The notes: generated from the letters alone by a model not told the origin. DNA of 64,000 nucleotides from Flectonema sp. DT1601 (GCA_964019425.1 OZ025867.1:62001-126000); one strand, 5' to 3'. Positions 30,508-43,872 are shown, counted from the stretch's first letter. Numbers and translations are program-made.

Positions 30508-32588
30508 ATGTCACAATACTCATACAGGCTGCCTTCTCAACAGCAGCAGCCAGCGACTACAAAGCACAACCCGTATGAAGAACTGCTTCCTGCTGACTGT
30601 GGACCTAAGCAGTTTAGTACTTTACACAATGAGTGTGGAGGGCATGATGGGGGTTCGAGTGGAAATGTTTCTCCTCAGTGTTGTCAAACGACATCACCTC
30701 CACAACATTACAATGCGACTGAGAACTCGAGTAGTGTTGGTAACAGTACTCCTGCTCCACAATCACCTCTTCATGATACAAACATGATGAGGAATGGTAT
30801 GCCTCCTGTAATCAGTTTAGGAACCCCAAGTGTTTCTGGGTATGGTAACTTGCCGCCAACGTCTCCTCCTCAACACTTCATGTCATCAGACTTGAGAGGC
30901 ACACCACAGCCATTCTTGTCGTCTCCACCACAGCAATACTTAGATAGAAGTGTAATAGCATTTCAACATAATTACAATGCTCATGATGGAAGTATTATTA
31001 ATAATTCACAACGTTGTATTCAACAACACTGTGGAGGTATTGATACTTCAATTAGTGCTCCACAGCAGTGCTTACAGAATCCTCAACAATGGAGAATGCC
31101 AGACAGTTCAGGTAACGTGCAATGCTTTCAATCGGTGTCGCCACCACAGCAGTACGCAACTCATATTACAACACCTCCTCAGCAGTATCAACAAACTGAT
31201 TGTCAGGTTCCGTTACCAACTGCGATTACGCCGCTTCCACAGGCTCCACCAATCAGTCTTGGAGCTCCTTCAGTTGGTCAACAAAATTTCGTTAGCACTC
31301 CTGTTAACCAACATCTTAACGCTCCGTTACCGGCAGCTATTAATTTGACTCCTCCATTTAGGACACCTCCAAGTCAGATTCAAACTAGTGTACCATTTAA
31401 TGTTTCACCAAGTCAGATGGGTACTCCTATTTCTTCATCGGGTATGCCGCTGTCTCCTAATGCACAGCCAATGTATCAGGGGAGTGGTTCGTTTGGAGGA
31501 GCTCAGGGTATCAACTCTCCGATTGTTTCTCCTAATGGAGCAGCCACAGTTAATTCTTCACTTAATAATAACAATAATATGGTTTACCCACAGCCAAGTA
31601 CTTCAGCTGTTCAATTGTTAGCACCTCAGCCTGCTGTCAGTATTCCTCAGTCGCAGTACGTTGTTTCAGGTACTTCGTCATCATCATCGTCATCTGACCT
31701 TCCAGTAAGTTCGTATACAGTTCCGACTACTACTCCAGTTGCTCCTAAACCGGAAGCACCTCCAGCAAAGGCAAAGGCAAAGGCACCGTCATCGAAAAAG
31801 AAAGTTCGAACAAACTACCCATCTTGTGGTGGGAGGAAGATATTCGTTGGTCAGCTTCCTAAGAATGTCACTCGCACGAATCTCGTTGATCTTCTTGAAG
31901 AGTTTGGTGAGATTGATGACGTGAAGATACTTCACGATAAGAAGACTGGTCAGGGTACTGGTGCTGCTTTCATTGTTTACAAGAGTCCAGAAAGCGCGAG
32001 AACTGCTGTTCGTCAGATGCATCAAAAGATTCAATTAAATGGAATGAGTACCAGAATACAACTTCGACTAGCTGAGGGAGAGTTCGACTCCAGCACCGAT
32101 TTGAAACTGTTTGTTGGTCAAGTCCCGCCACAAACTACTGAAAGTCATTTGCAGGTAATATTTGATCACCAGGACCTACTTGAGTGCGCTGTCCCTCTAA
32201 AGGATGGCAAGCCTCGTGGATGTGCTTTTATCAGGTACAGCTCAAAGGAAGCAGCTGATCTAGCCATAGCAAACTTTCACGAAAAACTAACTCTCGATGG
32301 TAGTCAAGCTCCAATCTCCGTCACCTATGCTTTTAGTGAGGCAGACAAGAGACGCCGTGGTAGAACTGGTGGGCACACTGCGCAATCCAGCAACTCGTCT
32401 TCTGGTTATTCTTCTCAATCATCTGCTGGAAGGTATGTTCATTTATTTATTGTCGTATTTAATATTGTAAAAGATAAAAAGAATGTCGAGGAAAACGAAC
32501 TTTTTTGAGAAACCTAACTTGTCTCATTGAGTGTTAATGAACCAAAACAAAACAAAACAGCCCTCAAAACGTTAAGAAACACCGATAG
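30508..32588 (+). CDS. CELF/Bruno-like RNA-binding protein with two RRMs
   Basis: Suggested exons are 30508-32432 and 32561-32588 (650 aa). About 430 N-terminal residues are low-complexity, rich in Gln, Pro and Ser (PPQQY repeats). Two RNA recognition motifs follow. RRM1 has RNP2 KIFVGQLP and RNP1 GAAFIVY. RRM2 has LFVGQVP and GCAFIRY. The tandem order and the VGQLP/VGQVP signature resemble the first two RRMs of CELF/Bruno proteins, which bind mRNA and control splicing, translation or decay. An RGRTGG and Ser-rich tail ends the protein. A GTATGT donor at 32433 and an A/C-rich ACAAAACAG acceptor ending 32560 give a 128-nt intron and a C-terminus ending SPQNVKKHR. Without splicing the frame runs on to 32508. 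RRMs are certain; the last exon is tentative. Confidence 0.85.
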
Positions 32589-33026
32589 GGGGGATGCAGT
32601 ATAGAAAATCCCCCCCCCCCCTTTTCGTATCGTATCAAAGGTCCCCCCTTTTTTTTTTTTAAAAATATTTTTTTATATTCACTATTGTAACAGTCTTCCC
32701 ACTCTTTTCTCTTCAATTCCTTCTCGAGATTGTTTAAAAAAAAAAAAAAGGTCTGCTCGCTTATTGATTCTTGCCTTCCTGTCAACACTCTATTCTAACT
32801 ATTCGAAGGCAGTGTTTGCTCTCTGCCTGGGAACATCAATTCAGCATTTCGAACAGATTTCTTTTCCTTTTTTTTTTTTTTTATTTCTCCAAAAAAAGAC
32901 TATTTAATGCTGTTTTGACTTAACTACTCTTTTCTCGCTCTCTTTTTTTTCCCCATTATTATTACTTTTATTATTATTTTTTTTTTTTTTTTGGTTATGC
33001 GAAGAAGTTGGGTTTTTACGCTTGCC

Positions 33027-33058
<32 letters not shown>

Positions 33059-36000
33059 TGCCGTCCTGTTATTATTTCCTTATTCATCTCCGCTCCAATT
33101 GTCACTCAAAGTAGTTGACGATTACTCCGTTTCTTCTTAGTCTCCCTCTTCCCTTTCACCACAATTATTTTAACCGTTTCTTTTTTTTTTTTTAAAAAAA
33201 TTATTCATTTTAGATGGTGTTTATTACAAAACTCTCTCTAAGTCTAAAAAAAAAAAAAATTTAAAATCACACTTGCATCTTACATTTTCTGCTTCAGATG
33301 TTTGGTTTTTATATTATTATTGTCAGAGTCTCGTAAAGGCGTGCCCTGGATCGAGCTTCTTTCAAGCTTTTGTTATTTTTGGTCAGGTAAACAGACGGCC
33401 GAGAAGAGGGCCCGTTCCTAATGGCTATTGTTTTTCTTATTTTTTATTTGTTTTAAAAAAAAAAAAAAAAAAGCCCTCCTCCTCCTCCTCCCTTTTTTAT
33501 TTTCTTTTACCCCCCTTCTACTTACCATGAAAATGATGGAAGAAAAAAAAAAAAAAAAAAAAAAAAACATAGCCATGTTTCGTAATTATCTTTTTTATTA
33601 TTATTATTATTATTCTTTTTTTGTTGTTCTGTCTCCTGTGAGCCTGAATATTTGATTTTGTGGTGAATCAACTATAAGAAGGTGTTGCGTGAGTCTGCAC
33701 AAACAGAATTCGGATTTCTTTCTATTTCTATTCTCACGAAATCTGTTTTTGCAAGATGAGAGACTTCAATAATAACAAAAACAATCCAACAAATAAAAAG
33801 AAAGAAATAAACGAAACAACTAAAATACACGATTTAGGACCGACGACAACGATCCTGTTGGGGAAAAGGTGAAGAGACTACTTTCTCTTGTTGCTTTGCA
33901 TTGCACAACATCATAGTCTCGTTCTCTCGGACCCCGAATAAGAAAAAAAAAAAAAAAAAAATAATACTAAAACTATATTAATGGAAGGTAAGTGGTTAGT
34001 CGCTTGCCAACTTTATTTCTTTTTCTCTCTCTCTCTCTTTTTCCTTTTTGCGCTTTTTCTTCATCCCCGTATTTATTTTTCAATTAATCTTTTAGCGTTC
34101 TCTAAATCAAATATTTTCACCACTTATTTTTAAATTTATTTTATGTTTTTCACCGAAGAAATGATATGAATGAATATCAACTGATTACTGTTAGTGTTGT
34201 TTAGTCAATATGCGCCGCCGGGAATCCTGAGTAGCCTCCGACAACACTACGGAGTACGAGTTTTCTGTTCATTCTCAGCAATATTTTCTTTTTCCCCCCA
34301 TCTACCCCCCTCACAATATTGGACTGTTATTTATGTTTTTTTTTTTTGGATTTTATTTGGGATTTATTTTTCTATGCTTTCTCTTGTATAGATTGATGGT
34401 GGTGGGGGGGGTTATTGTTTATTTTTTTTTACTCGCTCTCTTATTTCTTTTTCTTTCTTCTTCAAGTTAGTCACTTCCCCAACCCCGCTCCCCCTTCCCT
34501 TTTGATTTTATTATTTCACACAGGTCTGTCTTTGAGAGCGTTCACATGTTAGATGTGGTTTCGTTCCTTATCTGCTGTTTATAGTTTAAGGCCGCCTTTT
34601 ACACTGATTGCCTGCCTTGTGCATTCGGTAGTCGAATCTTCTGATTAGTTTGCGTCGTCTCATGAGTGAGAGTCTCACGGATGTATTGCACCTCCATGAC
34701 TTTATAAGTTGGGTATTTTTTTTATTTTTCTTAATCATCTTTCGCAGAAAGGAATCTTATTCCTGTCAGCAAGGAGGGTTTGCACTTTGATAAAAAATTT
34801 GTGTTCTCACTCTTCTCTTTATTTGCTGTTAGACAAGTTTAATGTGGGTGAGTATTAGCCATTTCTTTCTCTTTTTTATTATTAAATCAGACCGCGAGAG
34901 TCCCCTTTTTTTTTCTCCCCCCGCAGTCTACCTTGGTATTGCTAGTCAGACAAAGGATAAGGGTTCCCCTTACTTTTTGTTTGATGTTGAAGTAATTTGT
35001 GATGACGGTAGCGCATTATGCATTATCTGAGAGTGTCACAAGGAGACTGTATTGCATCGATTACTCTTCCCCCTCAATATTTATATTTACTGGCCTTGCG
35101 TTGTCTTTGGTGACGTTATTATCTTTTTCGAAAAAAAAAAAAATAAAAATAAAAATAATAATAATGGGGGGGATGTTCTTTTCTCCTCCCCCCTTTTTTT
35201 TTTTGTTGATATTATTTGTGTATTTATGCTTAAGGTTGTTACTGTTTTTACATTGCCAAAGTTTCACCCGTCTCTTTTTTTTTTTGTAATTTTGAATCGT
35301 TATTCTCAATACTTTCTTGCAGTTCATTTGTATTTTTCTGGTTTATCTGGCATTAAATAGTGGGAGTGTTCTCCCGCGTTTAATTTGCGGATTTGCTTCT
35401 TTTGTTATTTATTCTTTTTTTTTTGTTTACACTAATTTCTTGTGATTGGGAATCTTCAGTCGCTACCTTTTGCGTATCCCAGGAAGGATATTAACGCAAA
35501 GAAAAAAAAAAAAAAAAAAAATCACAATTCGTTCCCAATGTCCCTCATTTCTTTTGTTCTAACCTTGATACGCAGTAATGCGTTGACGATACCTTGCAAT
35601 ATATATTTTTCCCTTTTTTCCTTTTTCCTTTTTCCTTTTTCCTTTTTTTTTTTTATTAATTAAGCAAAGGTCTGGTTACATTACGAAAAAAAAAAAAAAA
35701 AAAAAATTCGAAGTTAACGGTGTGTGTTGGTTAGCTATTTCTTTGGAAGGGAAAGTGGAAGGAATTGTTCACTTCGGTTCAGTTAAGAGAGGAGAAGGGA
35801 GCCACTTTTTTCTTCTTTTTATTGTTTTCTGATTCTGATGAGGGTTCTTTTCTAGTTCCATTTTGAGAAAAGCATTACTCACTTTGCCGCTTTTCTTTCG
35901 ATCTTTTTTTTTTTTCTTTCTTCCTTTTTTTAGTTGATTTTCTCGACACAACAACAACAAAAAGAAGGCACATGGCTCCATATATCATGTTATTTGATAT

Positions 36001-37283
36001 TTATTAGGTATTAGCATTCTCGTCCTCAGTGGATGGTTTCTTCTTTTTTTTTGGATTGCTATTGGTTTGCTGCTTCTCATTACCTGTCGCGTTCTATTTT
36101 TTTTCTTCTTCTTTGTTTCGGTTCTGATGGTAGTCGTGAGCTGAATCCGAAAGGATTAGTGACGAAAAAAAAAAAATAAAATAAAAAATATATAAAAGAT
36201 TGCAAGTTGCGAGACTCTTGCGTGCAAAGCAGTCTTTTTCAACGAGCCAAGGCATTCCCTCACCATTTTGGCTGATTTTTTCTAGAGTGTTCTGTGGTAG
36301 GATTTAAATAATGTCAGGAAGAAGTCTGCTATGTGAAAAGGTTATCATTCTCAGCACGTTATCGATATAGAATGTGACAAGAGGCGGCTGGACAACAAAA
36401 AAAAAAAAAAATAAAAGAGCCCTTTAGTACGAGAAAAGCGACCACGTGATTGTAGAACATTCAGCAGGCGAATAACCTGCTTGATCTCAGCAGGGATGTC
36501 GCGCTTCTTCACTTTCTTTTTCTTTTTTTTTTTTTTTTTTTAGAAAACCCTCCCCTCAAAACGTATCGAGCTTCGGGTGAATGAAATAACCGCAATCGTA
36601 GAAACCACTTGATTTGATCGCCTTGAAATCGATCGAAGAAGGGTTTCTCAAATTGCCCACGGCCTGCTTAATAGGCCAGTTAAACATTTTCCTTTGATAA
36701 TTCGCTTATGCCCTTTTCACTCATTTGAAGTTTCTTACGTAGTTATTTTATTTGTGTAAAAAAAAAAAACAAAAAAAAAAAGAAACCGAATTATTGTTTT
36801 TTGCTTTTAGTGATTTTTATTTAGTCGTTTTTTTGATGTGCTTCTTTTTTCTTTTTTTTTTTTTTTTTTTTTTGCCTCCCGATTATTTTTGTTCGGGACA
36901 CGGCCATGGCCCTTTATCTTCTTTGAAGGGTTTCTTTTTTTAATGGGAACTATTAATCTTGTCTATTTAGTTCTTGTTGTGCTTCTATTCTTTTTCATTT
37001 GAATAAAACATATGCCGCCTACGTTGGGTGTAAAACCTACGTTGCGTATTGCGCACCGTGACTTCCCAAAAAAAAAAAAAAAAAAAGGTTTTCATCCTTT
37101 ATTTACGTTTCAACTACCAGCCACAGTGAGAGCCTCACTGTGAGCTTTTAAAAAAGAAACTGCGCAACCAGACTTTGTTTGCTTCAAGTAATAGTCGGGG
37201 ATTTGCATAACTTTTTTCTTTTCGGTATTCCCGACTGTTGTGCGGTCGTTACCTGCAATCAACTCGCTGAAACAAAATCGTGT

Positions 37284-37319
<36 letters not shown>

Positions 37320-38864
37320 CCCCCATAAAAAATATGGTTGAGATTCCAGCAAGGCCACTGCTTGCTGACCCTTCTTCCAAATTCACTGCTGTAGAAGTAT
37401 TCCCTAATTTTATTAATGGCCTGTTTCGCTGTACTGCGGTTGGCACTTCCTGTAGTGAGTTACTCGCTGATTGGTTCTTATTTGTTTTTTTTGTCATCTT
37501 TTTGTGTTCCTGCAGGTGTTTGAAATTTAGCTCATGTTTGCCCTTATTATGGAGTGCTTTTCTTCGATTTTGCTTCTCCCAAACATGCAAAACTTAGTAC
37601 TATGATATCAAACAGAAACAGTACAGAGCAAAACTTCGGCTTGGATAGTGTCTAGTTCCGAGTTTTTTTTTCTCTGTCTTTTTTTTTTTTTTTTTTTTTC
37701 CTTTCATTCTTTCCACGACTTTTTTTCACTTGGTTTTATTTCAGAAAAAAAAAAAAAAAGTACAAAAAAAATTCTTTTCTTGTCCTGCTACAAAACTACC
37801 TTCAATTATTGAGTCTCTGTTGTTGCTGTGGTACTTTTATTGTGTGCAGCAACTCTGGATTCATGTACTAAGTGAAGGTTCGTGCTTGGACTCTTGTGAC
37901 AAATTTATTTAAGGTAAATTCTTTTCATTCGGAATACAGCAGTGGATACGCGCTTGCAACACTTTCTATGGCGCTGATTTGATTCATGAAATGGTTCTGA
38001 AGTTAGGCAATTAGTACAACTTGTTGTATAACAGTTTTTTTTTTAAGTCTGACTTATCTCTTATTGCACCCAAAAAATTCTCTTTTCTTTTTATTGACCG
38101 CCCACGGCAGTTTTCATATTATTTCATCGCAAGTAGGCTCTTGACCTTTATCCGTTCACGATGATGTATGCATTGGTTTAGTAAAGTACTTCATTCGACT
38201 GTTTTCGATAAAGTGTGGAAAGAAAAAGTAAGAAGCATTTTAATTTGATACTCGTCTAGACTTTTTTTTTTTTTTTTTTTTTTTTTTGTTTGCTTCAAGA
38301 TTTCTGTGCCTATTTTTTATTTTTTATCTTTTTTTATCTTTATCTTTTATCTTTTTTTTTTTTTTCAAAAAAAAAAAAAAAAACCAAAGAGAAACAAACA
38401 AAGGACAGTGACACCACACTATCGCTCTTCAGCTCAAATTTAATTGTCTTCCGAAGACATATCAAATTTTGATAATTATTACAGCACTCTCTGCATTCAT
38501 TGTAGATGAGTACTATCATTCGCTTACTGGAGCTAAATTAAATACTCAAATCATCCTAACTGGGGATCTCATAGTCAAATCGTTATCAGGTGTTGAATTA
38601 TCGTTTTTTTTAATATTATGATACAATACAGTTTGTATTTTTTACAAAATGTATAATTACCCCCCCACCTCGACCCCCTTTCTTTTTGTAAGACCTCAAT
38701 ATAAAATTAAAGTATTATTGTCGCACAGTAACAAAAAAAAAAAACACTTCTTCAAATTTTTTATATAGCTTGCGCTGTAACTGTGGCTCGTGGCTGTATT
38801 CTGTGCTTTTTCCCTGGCATAGGTATGTTGATTATACACGAGGTTGTCAAAAAAATACCCAATT
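32589..38864. other. Long gene-free, homopolymer-rich region
   Basis: More than 6 kb with no supported gene. Open frames are runs of Phe, Lys or Leu from T, A or CTC tracts. There are many A/T runs longer than 15 nt, for example about 33027-33054, 33543-33567, 35501-35521 and 37287-37314. An R1-like repeat piece lies at about 34592-34720. A small GC-richer patch around 33340-33420 is not assigned. Confidence 0.45.
34592..34720 (+). repeat. Dispersed repeat family R1, diverged copy
   Basis: TTTTACACTGATTGCCTGCC followed later by GAGTGAGAGTCTCACGG parallels 23620-23640 and the GTGAGAGTCTCA core of other R1 copies. Confidence 0.4.
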
Positions 38865-41052
38865 ATATGAGAGGATGCCAAAAGTAGGGTACAATTTTGG
38901 GCCACGGGTATCTGACAGTCCCTAAGTGTGAATCCGACCACTTTTCACAAGATATTTTATACTCAAAAAATGCAATTCCGTGTCTGGGAAGTGATTTTAC
39001 TCACCGCTAGTTTCAAAATTCCATATTTCCTTCACTAAAGACCCCTCTTTGTAGGCTAACAGGCCTTTGTCCTGTATGAACCATTTTTGCTGCCTTTTTA
39101 AATCATGTCGTTTATTTATCTGAAACCAGTTAAATTCCTACAACATCCAGAAACATGCAAGAAAAAGTTGTTATCTCGCGGTTCAAAGAGCTAATGACAG
39201 AAATGGGTGAGCAGCTCCAATAGGGGGAGCGAAACAGTGCTAGTGGGTCGACAAAGAGACAGGTGAGATTAGCAAAACAGCTGCTTGAGTGCCTTTCAGG
39301 AGGCGATGTTGACAGCATGCTCAGGGATGTTATTGGCATATCAAGTCTGTGGAAATGTGTTGTTCCCCCTTGTGTAGGTGAGATGATAAGTAGTTTAGAA
39401 GTTGGAAGGAGGAGGAGAGTTTTTAAAACACTTGACAGCAACGGGTGGAAGTTTTAACACTTTGCAGAAGCCGGTATTAAGATCGGAAGGAAGGCATGGG
39501 GTGAGAGAAACAGTGAGGCTCAGATGCTAGGACGGCCAAGAAAAACCAATGAGGAGATGGCAGAAGTTGTCGACAGCGAGCACAGGGCAGCATCGGCGGA
39601 AACCTCTATCACACTGAAGAGGCTGTCGAAGGTGCGAGACTCAACTGTCACCATCCAGAATGTCTTGCCAACTTTCCGGAGCATCTATGAGAGCAGCTCT
39701 CTCAGAGATAAGATTTCAATGACAACCTTTCGTAGGATGAGAAAAGAAGAATTCCGCAAACTGGCCCGCCGAACTGATGTTTGTAACTACTGCCTGGCAG
39801 GCCAGTCAATCAGGAAGAAACTGGGGAAGCTCCTTAAAAGTGCTAAAGGGAAGTCCGGTTACTCGATGAGTGTCTGGAATGTCTCTCGCTCAAGTGGTCT
39901 TATTCTCCAGTGCATGCTCAATTCTCCTGGAAGTGTACCCCAAAATATTAAACTTCAGGCTGCAGAATACATTCAGCAACTCGTAGAGATTGATCTTCAC
40001 ACTGAGGAATTCCGACGCCAGAACGCGATTTACGCTGAAAAAACACAAGACCCAGGTGACAGTCTGGTGATCACCCTAGACTACAAAGAAAAGGGTACAT
40101 TGCCACAGGTTCCGCAGGAAGGCAATAGCCATTTCTACAAGCAGGGGAAATACAGTTGCTTGGGGGAAAAGGGACACAGATACCCAAAAGGAAAAGAAAG
40201 CAGCGTCAGTGTAAGGGGTGCGGTGGGGTTGACCACGACTTGCGCAACTGCCCTAGATCAGAATTTGAAAGCAGCACCAGTAGCATCATTACCAGTAGTG
40301 ACAGTATGTGTACCAGTATCAGTCCCCACAATAATATTATACCTTTTCATTTTCTCTTTCCTTTTCTGGTCTTTTTTTTTTCTTTTTTTCCTTTTTCATA
40401 CAACGTTTTTTTATTTATATTTTATTTTTTTTTTTTTTTTTTCATGTTTGATTATTTCCTCTTCATATTTTTTTCTATTCTTTCTTTTTTTTTTTTTTTT
40501 TTTTTTTTTTCTCTACCTCTCTCTTAATTCTGTTCGTTTCTTTGAAACGAAAATTCATTTGAATATTATTCCTTGGTCAGCAACCATCATTGTCGCCCTT
40601 TGGGCCTGTTAAAAAAAAAAAAAAATAAAAAGAAAGTTTACATCGGGAATAGGGCAGGAGCCAAAAGCTCCCAGTCCGTTACTTCCCAATTTATCGAAAT
40701 TCGTACCTGTGCTAGTAGCAGTACTTCCAGCACTCCCAGTGACGTGTAGCAATTAAGAACTTCAGCAAAATCAATGATTTTTATAAAAAAGAAAGCACAT
40801 CATTGTATTATCAGTACTGCCTATTAAGCACCTGGTCGAACTTAGTATCACTACCATTCTCCTTATACTACAGGTAAGCTCTTAGGGAAAATATGGAATT
40901 TTCAAACTAGCGGTGAGTAAAATCACTTCCCAGACACGGAATTGCATTTTTTGAGTACAAAATATCTTGTGAAAAGTGGTTGGATTCACACTTAGGGACC
41001 GTCAGATACCCGTGGCCCAAAATTGTACCCTACTTTTGGCACGTTCTCATAT
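38865..41052 (+). mobile_element. DNA transposon with ~165-bp terminal inverted repeats
   Basis: The left TIR (38865-39028) and right TIR (40888-41052) are inverted copies over about 165 bp with few differences. Shared blocks include TGCCAAAAGTAGGGTACAAT, GGGCCACGGGTATCTGAC, and TGGGAAGTGATTTTACTCAC followed by CGCTAGTTT. Between them lies a decayed transposase gene. The right end abuts the 139-bp tandem array, whereas the left flank is unrelated. I could not find a convincing target-site duplication. The superfamily is unresolved: long TIRs and a C-terminal zinc knuckle recall MULE-like elements, but the protein core does not clearly match. Confidence 0.85.
39176..40290 (+). pseudogene. Decayed transposase of the long-TIR transposon
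   Basis: The longest open part (39524-40163) encodes TTFRRMRKEEFRKL, a VCNYC pair, and SLVITLDYKEKGTLPQVPQE, which resembles the start of an RNase H-fold catalytic core (Asp in LDYKEK). The same frame continues upstream to about 39176 but is cut by stop codons (one at 39455-39457, another near 39220). Downstream the protein-like signal moves to a different frame, which carries a CCHC zinc knuckle (CKGCGGVDHDLRNC, about 40213-40254). The gene is therefore broken and the element could not move by itself. Beyond 40290 only T-run sequence is open. Confidence 0.7.
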
Positions 41053-41753
41053 TCTTCTTTATTAATTTTGAAAAAAAAAACAATCAGTTTAGCGTCTTGA
41101 CCAGGACGGAAAATAGAAAGTAATCGACATAGTCGATCGATAAAAAAACAATGATAACATTGTTTAATCTTTTTTTTTTTTTTTTATATTCTTTTATTTA
41201 TTTTTTAAAAAGAAAAAAACAATCAGTTTAGCGTCTTGACCAGGACGGAAAATAGAAAGTAATCGACATAGTCGATCGATAAAAAAACAATGATAACATT
41301 GTTTAATCTTTTTTTTTTTTTTTTAAATCCTTTTAATTATTTTAAAGAAAAAACAATCAGTTTAGCGTCTTGACCAGGACGGAAAATAGAAATTAGTCGA
41401 CAAAGTCGATCGATAAAAACAATGATAACATTGTTTATTCCTTTTTTTTTTTTTTTTTTTTATATTTTTTTTTAATTTATTTTTAGAAGAAACAATCAGT
41501 TTAGCGTCTTGACCAGGACGGAAAATAGAAAGTAATCGACATAGTCGATCGATAAAAAAACAATGATAACATTGTTTATTCTTTTTTTATTTTTTTTTTT
41601 ATATTCTTTTTTATTAATTTTGAAAAAAAAACAATCAGTTTAGCGTCTTGACCAGGACGGAAAATAGAAAGTAATCGACATAGTCGATCGATAAAAAAAC
41701 AGTGATAACATTGTTTATTCTTTTTTTTTTTTTTTTTAAATTCTTTTTATTAA

Positions 41754-43489
41754 TTAACCCTTTAAGCCCTGAAGGCCACTATAGTGGCCTTTCGCGTTTT
41801 TTTTTTTTTGACAAAGGGGAAAAATGTACCTTGTGAGTACAAGGGTGGAGCCAGAGCTGCCCAAAAACGACAAATTTTATGTGGGATCGTGCTGCAAAAA
41901 TCACCAGCTTTTTCTGAGAAAAAGTTCATTTTTTTTTTTCTGCACTGGGAACAGTCTTAGCCAGGTTGCCCATGACTATCCCATGTTTTCAGCCAAAAAT
42001 TAAAATCCCTAAAACTATTTCCATCGAAAATGATTCAGTAGGGTCACCTATCCCAGATTCGGGTGCTCCTGAGTCTTCTTCGAGCGATGAAAAGAGTACA
42101 ATAGAGCCAAGCATTTCCCCTCTGAAATGGAGCAAGAAAATCACCAAGGTAAGACGACACACGTTTCGGCGGTCCTTGCAGGACATGTCAGACCTGAAAT
42201 TGATGAAGGAACTGCAGAAATTTGAACTTGTGTTCACCCCAAAGGTGATGAGATGATTTCGCACTGCAGCAACAACTAGGCACTCAATCTTAACGTAGCT
42301 GAACTCAAACTCTCTTTAGGACTCAATATCCTCGTGGGTCTCTGTGATAAGCCAAATATCTCAGATTACCCTAAGATTACAGGAACGGTACATCAGACCC
42401 AGCGTACACACCCCACTTCGCTTCCTGAGATCGGTTCCTCTAAATTCGAACCAATCTAAAGTTTTACACTGTCACCAACCCCGTACCTACTGACAAGCTC
42501 TACAAAATCCGCAGCTTTTGGGAAACAATAGTTCCCAAATAGTCCGAGATCAATAAGGCGGAGGCGCAGGGACGGGTGGAGAAGTTCTCTGCCTCGTACT
42601 TTCAGTCCTAGCACAATGTGCATCACATAAATTCAGGGACAATCCAAAAGAAGTACATGTCTTCAGCACATTGCCTCTCGAGGAGAATTATGAGACAGCC
42701 ACGTGATGGACTAAAATAAGGAAATCTATCAAAAAGTGACTATCGACTTACCGGTACAGATCCATCAGTACAACAAACTGATGGGTGGTGTTGACCTCGT
42801 AGACGGTATCAGGGGGAAGGCAAGAAGAACTCTGATGACAAAACGCTGGACCCTGAAAGTCTTTCACTACTTGTTAGAGATTTCTATCTTCAATGTTTTC
42901 ACCCTCCAAAAGAAGTCTGAAAAAGACGTCGGGACATATGCTCAGTTCAAAAAGAGGCTATGTTCTCAACTTATTGATCACGGAACACACCAAACTCACA
43001 CAAAATGTCACTACCTACGAAAATTTGATATTTTTGAGGACTGCAGTTCACGGATTTGTTCTCAAAAAAAGTAAGGTCATCGATTTCTTGTTCAAAAAGC
43101 GAGGTTTTCTTATGCATGGATCCCTGCTTCGAACAATATCACGAAAATATTGACAAGTATTCAGCCCCTGTTTGCAACAACCATACCTTTGCTACACACA
43201 ATCATATCCCACCGAAAAACATGAAACGGAAGCACTCTACTCCTACAACATTGCCAAAATCAAAGCGAACCCAGGGGTCCTAAGTAACAGTGTTTTTTTA
43301 GGCTGTTGTTGCATTTTCTCAAGTTATTTTGGCCCCCTTGCGGGCTGACCTCAGTTTTTTTTCAATGCGCGGGGGGGTGTCTTTCACCCTGTAATTTTTT
43401 TGTATTTTTCCCCACACCCCTTTTCCCCTTTGTCAATTTTTTCGATTTTTCTCAAAAACAGGGTTTTTGGCCTCTTATTAGAGGGTTAA
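41754..43489 (+). mobile_element. Degenerate piggyBac transposon
   Basis: Both ends are TTAA followed by CCCT (TTAACCCTTTAAGCC at the left, AGAGGGTTAA at the right), the typical piggyBac target site and terminal repeat. It inserted into the 139-bp array, whose units continue on both sides. Internal coding remnants match piggyBac transposase. The 1.7-kb length is shorter than most autonomous copies. Confidence 0.85.
41966..43074 (+). pseudogene. piggyBac transposase remnants
   Basis: Frame 42736-43074 holds the family signature IHQYNKLMGGVDLVDGIRG followed by a TKRWTLKVFHYLLEISIFN segment, the C-terminal part of the DDD core region in piggyBac transposases. Frame 41966-42256 is an acidic, Ser-rich N-terminal-like piece. 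The catalytic middle between them is not open in any single frame, so the gene is dead. Confidence 0.8.
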
Positions 43490-43714
43490 AGAAAAAAAAA
43501 CGGAAAATAGAAATTAGTTGACAGAGTCGATCGATAAAAAAAACAATGATAACATTGTTTATTCTTTTTTATTTTTATTTTTTTTTTTATATTCTTTTTT
43601 ATTAATTTTGAAAAAAAAACAATCAGTTTAGCGTCTTGACCAGGACGGAAAATAGAAAGTAATCGACATAGTCGATCGATAAAAAAACAATGATAACATT
43701 GTTTATTCTTTTTT

Positions 43715-43872
43715 GCATTTAACAAGTATTGTAAGAACGAAAAAGAATGTTGGCAGCACACGTAAACCTCCTTTAGCTTTATCAGTTTAAGTCGGTTCAC
43801 GGTTTCGTGCACAAACAAAAAATCACAGTGTTATATCATTATTTTCTGTATAGTTGAAGTTAAAGCCAATTC
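43715..43872 (+). repeat. 158-bp dispersed repeat, copy 2
   Basis: Nearly identical to 27266-27423 and inserted in the T-tract of a 139-bp array unit. It is therefore mobile and recent. Confidence 0.8.

Noticed and set aside
33273-33530. Frame with RRPRRGPVPNGY as a last exon of the two-RRM gene
   Set aside because: It could be joined in phase, but it would need an intron near 1 kb and then runs into A-runs. The nearer A/C-rich acceptor at 32560 resembles the other cis introns better.
35052-37912. Many 60-110-residue frames rich in Phe, Lys or Leu
   Set aside because: They are translations of homopolymer runs with no motif, no conserved start and equal potential on both strands.
39130-39441. 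103-residue minus-strand frame in the long-TIR transposon
   Set aside because: It is antisense to the transposase remnant, which has the motif content and the zinc knuckle.
43752-43770. Resemblance of GGCAGCACACGTA to U6 snRNA (GGCAGCACATATA)
   Set aside because: The conserved U6 centre (ACAGAGA) and 3' part are missing. The similarity is about a dozen bases.
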